Positions 31,336 to 41,754 of a DNA stretch of 64,000 nucleotides are shown here, one piece after another. The stretch covers positions 188,501 through 252,500 of the forward strand of contig JAUIRK010000938.1 of assembly GCA_030549495.1 (NCBI GenBank), given 5' to 3'. Position 1 is the first letter of the stretch. Each line of letters begins with the position of its first letter. Source of the DNA: Nectonema munidae (Eukaryota; Nematomorpha; Nectonematoida; Nectonematidae). Below the pieces are notes generated by a model. That model was not told the DNA's origin. It saw only the letters and a list, made by a program, of their open reading frames with translations, and did not search any database. Made by a program: the position numbers and the translations under genes.

Positions 31336-32203
31336 TGGACCCCTTATTGTTCAAAAAAATTGATGTCTTAGAAGTGCTACCTTTTTCAAAATTTAATAAA
31401 AATAAAATATGATAAATTAGAGTCCAGACTGTTAAATGGTTTATTGTGTTGCCAATTATAAATTACTATGTGTGTGTTAATGCTGTATTTGGTTAATGGT
31501 GTTGCCAATTATAGATTTATATGTGTGTGTTATGATTGTACATGAATAAGCAATATTCACATGAATATATAAGAATAAGTTTTAAATGGTTCAGGGTGTT
31601 GACAATTGTAAATTGATGTGTATGTGTGTGGGTGTGGGTAAATACATAAAATTAAGCAATTATAGAGTAGGAAATATAAGTATAGAAGAATATTGAATGA
31701 GACAGTAAGCATTTATTATGATACTTGTATAAATGAAATAAATTTATTAGATAATAAATTGGGTATTAATGCCAGGTTTAAAATTTTCAATGTTAAAATT
31801 TTCGTTACATTTTCGATCAACGTATCCATATGATTTACAAAGCATTTTCAAACTAAATTGTGCTTCCAGTTGGTTATTATAATTAAAAAATATTTTCCAA
31901 TAGGCTTGTTTGTATTTTAATTGAGGGCATCAAGAATGTGCTCTCTAAACCTCACAAATAATTACTATGTATTCACACACGCATACACACACATTAATTT
32001 ACAATTTACAAAATGATAAACCTTTTAAAACTTATTCTTATATATTCACATTTATGGCTTATCGATGCACAAATCTACATACACAACAAAAACACACACA
32101 TACGAGTTCACTGTCTGGACTCTCATTTACCATAAGTTATTTAATTAAATTTTGAAAAAGGAGCAATGCTGAAAACATTAATTTTTTGAACAAAAATGTC
32201 CTT
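31336..32203. repeat. Large inverted-repeat element with TG/CA-rich arms
   Basis: Left arm about 31336-31650 pairs with right arm about 31968-32203. Matching pairs include agagtccagac / gtctggactct, aatatataagaataagtttt / aaaacttattcttatatatt, and cctttttcaaaattt / aaattttgaaaaagg. The loop is about 320 bp. Arms carry TG-rich blocks (tgtgtgtgtt with ttgccaattatag repeated in the left arm). No transposase frame. It is either a fold-back transposon or two copies inserted head to head. Confidence 0.85.
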
Positions 32204-33679
32204 TATTCTTTTATTTTTTATATAACTAAAAAATGCACACTTTATTTTCGTTGAGAAAACTTTTTCAATAAATGGACTAAAAAATTCTTATGCATTAAAT
32301 AAAAAATATATGAACTAATTACATATACAAGACGTGATGTAAGGAAGCTTGAAAATGTTGACAAAATTTACACTATTAGAATGGTTCAAGAAATTTAAAA
32401 TATCCTATATGACCATCAACTAAGAGGTTGAAAATATTCACTTTGGAAAAAAGACAACAAATGAATGAAATCATTGTTACATATCGAATTATGAAGGGAC
32501 ATTTTATTTATGAACTCAAAGGAAAATTTGTCTTAGATGAGAGACCGAACTGCCCTGATTACATTTTGAAAGTTAAGAAAAGAAGTCTTCTAAAGATGCA
32601 GAAGAAACTAATCTTCTAAACTCTCGTAGTGTACCGATGAAATTTTTTGGAAATAGTTTGAAGCTGAGACAGTATATGCTTTCAAGAAGAATTTGGATTA
32701 TATGGTAGTTCACCAAACTTGATTGTCTGGAGAAAATCACTCTTTTACAGCTTATATATTAATGCATTACTTGAATCATAAGTTTCTAAAAATTAATTTT
32801 ATTTATCTTTTCTTTTTTTCCCAAACTTTTTATGGTGCACAGGATACTTAAATATATTTTAAAACATTTTTTCTTCTAAACTTAGTAAACTTTGTTTGCT
32901 TAAAACTGAACCACCTAAATATATTTTTAATATTTCAATTTACACGAACATTTTTCCCTTGAATTTTAATTTTCCAATGTCATTTAAATAAAGAAAGGGG
33001 GTAATTGAAAAAATAATATCTTACACAATGGACCAGTGGCGGATCTAGAGGGTAATCCCCCTCCTTCCCCTCCACTGGTTATACAAATTGAAGCAATGAT
33101 TTTATTTGATTTTTTTAAATAAAACTTGTATTAAAATTTAATTTGAACTTTTAAATTTCAAGCATACGTTTTTTAGTTCGTTTTTCGCATACTTCAATTT
33201 TAAAAAATTAAAAAAATATTTTGTCATTTTGTATAAATAATGTAAATTTTGTTAATTAATCCATGAATGAAAAAGAGTCTCATCGATTTATCTTGGGATG
33301 ACAGTCTGAAAGCTAAATTCCCATCACACTTTTTTAAAATCCCATTTTTAACTGCATAAAAAAGGAATACCCAATACTCGGTTAAAAAGCGCTGAAAATT
33401 TTAATTCAATTTTGAACAGCATATTTGTGTCATAACTGAAAAGTATTTTGATCTATCAGAGCAGTTACGACTGAGTACTGCTTGAAATAAAAAGAGTTAT
33501 TGATTTTGCTGTTTCCTCATTGGAGCCAAATAAATAAATATCGGTTTTAGGGCTACTTTCCCAGCAAACTAGGGTCTAGTCAGTGTTGCAACTATGAAAA
33601 CGCATAACCTAATTTTACATTTCCAAAATTCCCTATTTTGTTCATCCCCTATTTTTAATTTTCTATTTTCATATCCTTA
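32204..33679. other. Intergenic AT-rich sequence
   Basis: Contains a short unrecognised frame at 32428-32619 (+) and, at about 33036, cagtggcggatctagagggt, the left end of an hAT-like element of the same type as 51115-51374; its right end was not found. No host gene. Confidence 0.45.
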
Positions 33680-34015
33680 AGAACTACTTCTTTCCATGTT
33701 AATTTTGGTATACCCATAGATTTATCTATAGTTTGCTTTGCTGTTTGTATTAATTAACTCTTCAGCTGGTCTTCTGTTTACATGCCCAAACCACCTTAAT
33801 CTCTATTACTTTATTGATTTCGTTTACATTACAAAAACTTCTTATTTTTTCATTGCTTAAATTGTCTTTCCAATTAGATTTACAAATTATTCTGATCATT
33901 CTCATCTCAATTGTGTTTAGCCTATTTTTCTCAACATCTTTTAACGCCCAACTTTGACTACTGTATACTAAACTAGATCTAATACAACTTTTATAAAGAC
34001 AACCCTTTATGTTTA
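33680..34015 (-). mobile_element. RTE-type LINE fragment
   Basis: The reverse strand reads LNIKGCLYKSCIRSSLVYSS, SWALKDVEKNRLNTIEMRMI, then ...KIRSF.NVNEINKVIEIK and VVWACK. It is colinear with the C-terminal region of the RTE copy at 24748-25225 (LYK.C.RS...Y.S..WALK....RL.T.EMRMIR). A short fragment with both ends missing. Confidence 0.75.
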
Positions 34016-34040
34016 AGAAAAAAGTATTATCACATAGAAC

Positions 34041-35040
34041 CAGTGGCGTAGCCAGAAATTGGGAGTTGGAGTTTTTTTGTTTTGGGGAGGGGGGGTTAAA
34101 GTTTTTCTAAACATCAAAGTGGAACAAGTTTTATTAAAACTTATGTGGGCAGATATTTTTTTGAATTATCTGTTGTCATCATCTACTAGTAAAGTTGAAT
34201 CCTTCTTGACTTTTTTGAAAAACATTTTAACACTTCATCAACACCATTATTTGTTGTGTATTTTTTCAAGTACGAAAGAGTTATAAGATTTATTTTTCAT
34301 TCATGCAACATTGAAGATCTTTGAGTTAAGAGCTGAAGCCATTTCGTTAATAACATAAGTGCCATTTCTTGATGAAGTTTTAGTTCGATTTAATGCTGCT
34401 GTCAGTCTTGAAGATAGAACATTAATTGAAGCGCTTTTTTTTGGTTTTTGGACTATCATTTTTATTTTTGTTATTCAGATCAAATTTTTTTGAACTGTCA
34501 TCTTCAGAAGAGTAACTGCATTTTTCTGATACTTTTCCAATTCTTGTGATCGCTTTTGACTTTTAAGTTCTGCTTGTTTTCTCTGTTGTATTCTTTCTTG
34601 GCGACGTGTTTCTATTTTGTCTTCACTTCCAAGAGATCTAACACTGCCTTTTTTTCTTTGTGCTATAAGAAAATCCTTGTCTTCTTGAATTTTAATCATA
34701 TCAAATGCGTTTGCATGAGCAATATCAAAAAGAAATTTGTAAACTTTTTGTTTATGTCCAAGAGTGAGACGATCTTTATGTTTTTGAAGGGATTTCCACT
34801 CATAAAACACTTTTTTCAATAGCATGTTTATGAGCTTGAGTTGGTATGCCAGATTTTATATGTTAAAACAGCAGTTTTGCTAGATTCTCTAATAGTTTTG
34901 CTCTCAATCTTGTGGAGATAAAAGAAATATTTCAAAGCTTGACGATACGATGGCAGTTTAGATCCAAGAATTTCAATTTCATGACATCCAATCAGGTAAA
35001 TTTCATTTTGTTTTCCCGTTTTCATTTAAACCTATTTTAT
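34041..35040 (-). mobile_element. hAT-like end plus orphan basic coiled-coil ORF
   Basis: The left border cagtggcgtagccagaaatt is an hAT-type end. Inside, on the reverse strand, 34828-35025 encodes LGSKLPSYRQALKYFFYLHK and IESKTIRESSKTAVL, followed in a second frame (34475-34825) by VFYEWKSLQKHKDRLTLGHK, FDIAHANAFDMIKIQEDKDF, LIAQRKKGSVRS and a Gln/Lys/Arg-rich coiled coil. The order matches, from memory, an uncharacterised protein type found many times in some invertebrate genomes (SFRQ..NYF.YLH ... LFDIAHADAL.MIKI.EDK.FL..QR..G). Function unknown. The frame change near 34826 indicates a broken copy. Association with the hAT end is by position only. Confidence 0.45.
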
Positions 35041-35797
35041 CTAGAAAAAATGCTTTTTTTTAATTTTCTTACTTAAATCTTCAAGAGAATCTGCAATTTA
35101 AATTATATTATCAGCATATATAATTTCCTTCATATCTTCTTTGATAGAACATTTTTAAAAATTCGCCAATGATTATATTAAAAATAAATGGACTTAATCT
35201 TGATCCTTATTGGAGCCAAAAAAATGCAATTATTTCAAAGAAGCCCAAACAAATATCGCACTAAAATTGTTCAATACTCGTGATAATTAAACTTTAAAGT
35301 TGATACTTTTAAAAATTAATTAAAATTTTTTGATAATTAAGTAGTCCACAAATTACAAATAAAAAAAATGAAGATGAAAAGCGAGCTTGGTGAACGCAAT
35401 CTGAATGTATGTTGCTAAATTTTGCTTCAGCGTTGTGTTAATCATAAATTACTCTTGATTCAAAGATTTTATCACAGTTTGTTCATATAGATACTCTCAT
35501 TAGTTTCTAAAGTGCTCGCTATAGACCATTGGGAATCAATGGCGCATCTGAGTCGTTTAATCGATTGAGTAAAGCATTTAAAATATATATATTGATCTTA
35601 ACAGTAAAATCCACTACAATAACACAATACCTATTATCATCCCTAGGACTCGGAAAAATGGAATGGATTTGGAGTCCGAAAAAGTAGTTTCAATTACTAT
35701 ACTTTAATCATTTCGCTATTTATTATATCTTTTTTTAGTCTTGTTTCTACATGAAAAAAAATTTTTGTATTATCTTTCTTTTTTTAGAAAAAACGTT
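35041..35797. other. Upstream region of the prenyltransferase gene
   Basis: AT-rich sequence. Just before the ATG, a strong acceptor (tatctttctttttttag|aaaaaacgtt) suggests an intron in the 5' UTR, with a non-coding first exon upstream that I cannot place. Confidence 0.45.
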
Positions 35798-36862
35798 ATG
35801 TCAGAAATAAATTATGATTCCATCTTTTCAAAGTACCCTGATTACAGCCTGAAGGACCTATACTTGAAACCCTACTACAGAGATTTGCCTGAATGGAATG
35901 ACGTCACACCGCTTCCACAAGGTGACGAGGATTTGGCCGTTGTGTGCATAGATTATTCGCCTCGTTTCAAAGATGTTTATTCATATTTTCGTGCAGTCCT
36001 CACGAGTGAAGAAGTCAGTGAGCGCGTTTTCACGCTAAACACGGACGCTTTTCTGCTGAACCCCGCCAACTACACTGTTACGCAACACAGACGAAATCTC
36101 ATCAAAGCCTTGAAAAAGAGCATCCCCGATGAACTGACCTTCTGTGCCAACATCATTCACCAAGAGTCCAAGAATTATCAACTTTGGTATCACAGACAGA
36201 CACTGGCGGAACTTGGTAATGAGGAAGGGAGTTGTGATTATTGCGGGGAACTCAATTTCACGAAGGAGATCATAGCGAATGAGCCGCGCCATTATCATGC
36301 TTGGCAATATCGCCAGCACCTCCTATCCCATTCCAAGTGTCACTGGGATGATGAATTCGCTTACACCCATGATTTGATAGAAGAAGACGTTCTAAATAAT
36401 TCCGCTTGGAATCATCGCTACTTCGTATTTGACTCCACACAACGGCTGACCGATTCCGAAGCTCTTCTCGACGAAATCAAGTTTGTGAAAAGCGCCATAT
36501 GTAGGCACGTTGACAATGAAAGTACGTGGAATTATCTGAAGGGTATTTTATTCAACTTTTCTTCCATGATGCAGCATGCGGAAGAGCTGTATGATTTTGC
36601 CTTTATCCGATTATACCGCAATGAAGGATTGAGATTTGCACAGTTGTTGGCTTTTCTCGTGGACTTTTATTCAGAGTGCATCGAGTGCTACTCTCAAAAG
36701 CCACAAAACATTCCCCTCAGTAAAAGCGAGCTCTTGTCCTCCATTCAAGAGTTGTGTTTGCAACTACAAAAGAACGATGTCATTCGTTGCAAATATTGGA
36801 ATTGGTGCTCACAAAATTTGACATCTAAGTTTGAAACACTCCTATCTAAAGATATTCCTTGA
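35798..36862 (+). CDS. FNTA: Protein farnesyltransferase/geranylgeranyltransferase type-1 subunit alpha
   Basis: The shared cytosolic alpha subunit that, with FNTB or PGGT1B, attaches C15 or C20 isoprenoids to CaaX-box proteins such as Ras and Rho. 354 residues, one uninterrupted coding exon. After PEWNDVTPLPQ and FKDVYSYFRAVL come five PFTA repeats: ANYTVTQHRR (91-99), KNYQLWYHRQ (125-134), HYHAWQYRQ (165-173), NNSAWNHRYFV (200-210) and NESTWNYLKGIL (240-251). Lys125 matches the catalytically important Lys164 of the mammalian subunit, with the NYQ.W.HR context kept. Repeat 1 lacks the usual Trp (VTQHRR for VWHFRR). The frame is open 57 bases further upstream but without an ATG, so the start is at 35798. 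Length is slightly under the mammalian 379. Codon use is less AT-biased than the surroundings. Confidence 0.95.
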   Translation: MSEINYDSIFSKYPDYSLKDLYLKPYYRDLPEWNDVTPLPQGDEDLAVVCIDYSPRFKDVYSYFRAVLTSEEVSERVFTLNTDAFLLNPANYTVTQHRRNLIKALKKSIPDELTFCANIIHQESKNYQLWYHRQTLAELGNEEGSCDYCGELNFTKEIIANEPRHYHAWQYRQHLLSHSKCHWDDEFAYTHDLIEEDVLNNSAWNHRYFVFDSTQRLTDSEALLDEIKFVKSAICRHVDNESTWNYLKGILFNFSSMMQHAEELYDFAFIRLYRNEGLRFAQLLAFLVDFYSECIECYSQKPQNIPLSKSELLSSIQELCLQLQKNDVIRCKYWNWCSQNLTSKFETLLSKDIP

Positions 36863-36965
36863 TAAAAAAAAGCCGTATTCGGCATTATCCACCCAAAACA
36901 TTTTTCAAGTCACTTGAGCATGTGAATATTCCTTGAAGCTAGAAAATATTTATTTTTTTAAAATC

Positions 36966-36971
36966 AATAAA
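36966..36971 (+). terminator. Likely polyadenylation signal of FNTA
   Basis: First canonical aataaa after the stop, about 105 bases downstream. Confidence 0.6.
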
Positions 36972-38139
36972 CGAATGCTATTGATGATGAAATTCAGCGA
37001 ATGCTAGTTGATATGGTGATCGCACAATTTGGTACTCCTATGTAAAATGTACAATTTCTAAAGGATGATTGTTTCAAATGAGAAGTTTAGTAATATTGAA
37101 AAAGCTATTTTCTTATATTTAAATTACAATTAACTCTAAAAGATGATTGAAATTTTTCTAATTGTGATACTAATAAACACACATTTCATTTTTTTTAATG
37201 AACCAAATTGTCTTAGGACTGTATAAGCTGCAATGGAAAAACTATCATCATTATAAAAAATAGTTTTTTTCTCTTGGTATAACTCCTTAAATAAAAAGCG
37301 TACCAGTACTATATTGCCCGAGTACCAAATAGTCCTGGAGTAAATTCTGTAGTTACAAATATAGTCCTATCCTACTTGATATATCTTAAAAATCAATTTA
37401 AATACGAACACTTGACATCGATATCTTTCATGCTTTTGCCTCATCGCCAAAATAAAGTATTTACGTGACATCTTGGAAGTGATAGTTGTCAATGGGTATT
37501 TAAAATTTTAACATAAATGAGATTAGGATTAAGTTTTGGAAAACAATTATCCCTCCACTTTAGACTGATTTCATGTTTCTGCTTTAAAATCCAGTCTATG
37601 ATACGAAACAGGAATTTTTTTTAACTATTTTAACCCTCAACCGATAATTGTCTACATTTTGTAGTCATGCTAATTAACACTTTATCCCTAGCATGCTATT
37701 GATAAACTTTTATACCACTTATATCCAAGTTTTTTAGGTCAAATAGAGTATATTTACAGACTCTTTGATCAGGAAAATATGTGCAAGATGTGTGTTAGAT
37801 TATTAACTTATCATCCTACTAATACTTTTTCAACAAACACATGTAATTCACTTTTCATTTTTGACACGCTTTATGAAGGCAATAAAGTGTGCTCGCTTTG
37901 GATATAATCAATATTTCATTTCTTCATCCTCTTTGACTGCTTTCTCCAAAAAAATTTCTTGCAAACAGATTTAAAATTCAGTTATCATTTTTGACAAGTT
38001 CTTTGCAGATGATAAATTGTGTACGTTTTGAAGATAATATAAAGGATCAGTATTTGCATTCTTTATTGTTTATTTTGAAATAATTTTTCGCTTATTCTGA
38101 TTTTATTCACTATGATCTATTTATAAACGCATAAATATT
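36972..38139. other. Intergenic AT-rich sequence
   Basis: Between FNTA and the first piggyBac element. Nothing coding. The piggyBac left end and its TTAA should lie in the right part but could not be pinned down. Confidence 0.45.
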
Positions 38140-39395
38140 ATGAATATTCGGATGATAGCTTTTGGAAAGAAAATGATAAAGAATTCATTGAAGAAAACTC
38201 TAATTTAGTTTCAGATGTGCAGAACAGTAGAATGCAAGATAGTTATGAGGATGACACTTTATTTCTACAAGATGATTCTTTTTTTCAAATGACTTGGTTT
38301 TGCAAAGAAGGAACATTCTGAAAGAAAGAAGTACAGTTCTTATAAACAATACTAGTTAGCTTGAAATTTTTGAGTCAATCTTCAACGAAGAAGCATTTTG
38401 AAGTACACGAATCAGAAAGTAAAAGAAGTGAAAAGCCAGAACCCTCAAAAGTTTCAAGATTCACACTTTGCAACTTTTACTTTCGATGAACTGAATTCTT
38501 TTAATTTTATTATATGCCATGTAAACCTAAAAAATTTTTGCATAAATTTTTTTTGGGCATGTGAAGCTGATACATCATTTGGATTCAATGCAATAATTTA
38601 TTGTGGTAAAGAAGGAGAAAAACGAAGTGTAAATTTAGCCAAGAATGTAGCTATGACTTTGTGCCAGCCTTTTTATTACACTGGACTTTTTATCACGACA
38701 GATAACTTTTTTACAAGTCATAATTAAGCTGTTTCTTTATTAGAGAAAGATTTAACATTAGTCGGCACGATTCGTTCCAACAGAAAAGAAATACCAAAGT
38801 CTATGAAAAAAACTAATGATCGCTTACCTATGTCAACAAAGCACGTCTTTGATAACACAAACAATATCATGCTTCTTTTATTTGTTCCAAAAAAAGTAAA
38901 AATGTTCTTTTACTGACATCGAAAACCTGAAATAGTGCACTTCTACAATCAAACTAAATGTGGAGTTGATTGTTTTAATGGAATGATTGAGGAGTATACT
39001 ACAAGAAGAAAGACAGTGAGGTGGCCTCTGATTAATTTCTACAACATGCTGGATGTAGCATGTTCAAATTCTTATATTATATACAAGAAAAACAATGGAA
39101 ATTTTTCCAAAAAAGCTTTCATGAAAAGTTTGGCTTTTCAACTCTCGGAGAAATACATGAAACAGAGAGCAAAGAAAAAGTCACTGCCATATGATGTGAA
39201 AAACTGTTTACGAATTATGAAAATTTTGACCTACACTTCTGTGCTTCCTACTATTACTACTTCTACAATCAAAACAACTGGAAAATGTTTTTTTATGTAG
39301 AAAGTCCACAAGAAGCAAGTGTGATGAGTGCAGTAAATTTACATGCACAAAGTAGAAAAAAAAGTTGTGAAATGCATAAAATGTAATGAAAATTA
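38140..39395 (+). mobile_element. piggyBac-family transposase copy, internally deleted
   Basis: Plus-strand fragments in family order: an acidic N-terminus (EYSDDSFWKENDKEFIEENS, about 38132), then FNAIIYCGKEGEKRSVNL and YYTGLFITTDNFFTS (second catalytic Asp), LVGTIRSNRKEIPKSM, and CGVDCFNGMIEEYTTRRKTV RWP.I.FYNMLD (third Asp), ending near a Cys-rich tail. The middle, including the first catalytic Asp (ID E..V.F.GR), is missing between about 38500 and 38550. Stops occur at about 38726 and 38915. A dead DNA transposon. Confidence 0.85.
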
Positions 39396-39421
39396 AAAGT
39401 TCAGTTTGTTAAAACTTTGTT

Positions 39422-41569
39422 CCCTCATACTCTCTTCATTTTTAACAACACACTTTATCTTTATGGGTGAAAATTCACCCATGTTTTTTAAAAGTTTCAA
39501 AATGCACAAAAACCAATTTATTTATTGAAAAGAAACCAGAATACAAATTACAAACATTTACTACAAAAAAACAAAGCATTTTTATGCTCTCAGCATAAAA
39601 TTTTTTTACATTTTGCACATTCGGAATAGGCTTTTTGGTCTTTTCCTACACACAAAGAACAGCGAGCTCCTTTGAACAGTTTTCTTTTACTTTGTCCTGA
39701 AGATGCAGAAAACTCTTGTGTCTCTCTAATATTTGCTACAAGAGAACGCGAAGAACTTCCTCTTGGGAGACGTGGCCTTCTTAGAATTTCATTTTGGACT
39801 AAGTTTTTTCGTAGTTCTCCAAAAAAAAGACGTCCTTTATAGAGTTTTCCCTTATTCCAGCTAGGGTTGATTTGTACCCACAAAACAAAACTATTTACAC
39901 ATGAAATATCAATTATGTTACAGAATAAAGCAAAAGGCCATCTATTCGTTTTTCTTTTTACTGTGTATGATCCAACTAGTTGATCCAATGTGTCCACTCC
40001 CTCTTTTTGCTTATTATAAAACTCTATAATTTCTGGAAGATTTTTGTTATCTAAAGACACACTTTTGTCATGATGAAGGTTACTCAAGACATGCACTGTT
40101 TTCTATTTTTGAGGAACATATTGCACCAGTGTAGCATTTTCGCTAAAATCAAAATTACTTGAATGTAAAGCAAGACGACGAAGTTCTTTCTTATCATAAA
40201 GAGGTAAAAATGTTTTATTCGAGCGTACCGTTCCCACAATTGTCAACTTTTTTTTCATCAATTGGATTGCAATGTTGTAAGAAGTAAAAAGTTATCGCAA
40301 ACAACATTCCTTCTTTTGAGGTTTTGAACTAAATCTAAAACAACTCTTTGTCCTTATGTTTGAGCCTTATCAGGTAACTTTCCGGTATAGACTTGTAAAT
40401 TCCATGCGTACTTTGTTTTGCTATCACATAAAATCCAAACTTTGATGCCATATTTTGCTGGCTTAGAAGGAATATATCGCTTTATTGGACATCGCCCACG
40501 AAAAGATACAAGTTCTTCATCTATCCTTATATTTTCGTAAGGAGTAAAAAGAGTTTGCCAATTTCTTACCCAGTTTTCCCATAATTTTCTGATTGGAGCT
40601 GACTTGACTTTAGCACGACGTTCCCTTCTATCCTTTTTTGTCATCGAAGCGCAACACTCGAGTTATTGCTTCAAACGTCTTTTTGACATGTTAGCTTTAA
40701 AAATTGGTCTTCCAATATCATCATCCCATAAATTATTCAGAGATTCCCCATATGAACGAAAAACTCAAGCTAGTATGCTTTCAAAGTGACTTCATCTGCA
40801 TCAGTCCATTTATCTCTGTAAATACGTTTTCCTTCAAGGTTCGTATTATAAATAACAATGTTCATCAATGAAAAATTAAATCAAGAATCAAATGAATCCA
40901 TAATATTTGAAATAAACTTTTTAGCAAGTTTTGTCTCTCCAACTTTACATGAATAATATTTTCAGCTCTAAATTTACCTTGAAGATTATCAATTTAACAC
41001 TGTTTGATTCTGAATAACTCTCACTATTTTCTTCTATAATATCATCTTCAGAATCAGATAAATCACCCATTGGTTCTTCTTTACTTTCAAAACGCGTAGA
41101 CATTATTTTGAGAACAAAAAAGTAAAACAAAAGAAAAGTAATGGTGACGCAAAAATAATTTCAGTACAAATGTTTATAAAATTGAAAAACGGCGTATAAA
41201 AAAATATACGTCTGTTTTTCTTTTTGAATTTTGCAATAACTGTGTTGGTAAGTAAAACTATATGAGTATAATTTTATGCATAATAATACTGTGGGAGTCT
41301 ATTGTAACAACAACGAAAGTCAATTCATTCTAATAGCGAAAATATAAAAAAATATGAATACATTTTTAACAAATGTGTGAAATTTCACCCAAGGGTAAAA
41401 ATGTTTTTTTTAAAATTTATTTTCATATATTTAATTTCTAATCATAGTCAAACTCCATTACTTTAAATTTTATATTAAAATTAAGAAATAGCCAAAAGTT
41501 AAATTTTTGAATAGTTAAAATAAAATATTTTTTAAATAAGTGAAAAATCACCCAAAAATGGTATGAGGG
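39422..41569 (-). mobile_element. piggyBac-family element, near full length
   Basis: Ends ccctcatac on the left and gtatgaggg|ttaa on the right pair as inverted termini; the right side keeps TTAA, while the left side reads tgtt. The reverse strand encodes an acidic start (MSTRFESKEEPMGDLSDSED), WENWVRNWQTLFTPYENI, IRIDEELVSFRGRCPIKRYI (first Asp), VVCDNFLLLTT (second Asp), LTIVGTVRSNKTFLPL, EGVDTLDQLVGSYTVKRKTN RWP (third Asp), and a Cys-rich tail CSLCVGKDQKAYSECAKCKK. All three catalytic Asp are present, but the frame is broken several times and sequence between the N-terminus and about 40644 has decayed. Confidence 0.85.
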
Positions 41570-41754
41570 TTAAAAACATAAACATTTTGTAGACACTTAT
41601 CCAATGAGGTATATCAAGAAGTCCGCACGGATAAGGGTTAAATAATGATAAAACACGTTTACTTCTTGTAAGCATATTAGGGAATAGGTCTTTCTTTAGT
41701 TGAAGCAGGAAGTAAAGAGTTGGTATGAAATATTTAAAATTTATAGGTATTTGA

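Noticed and set aside
32428-32619. 63-codon frame as a small gene
   Set aside because: Basic and unconserved in appearance, with no motif, splice partner or regulatory context; chance frame in AT-rich sequence is likely.
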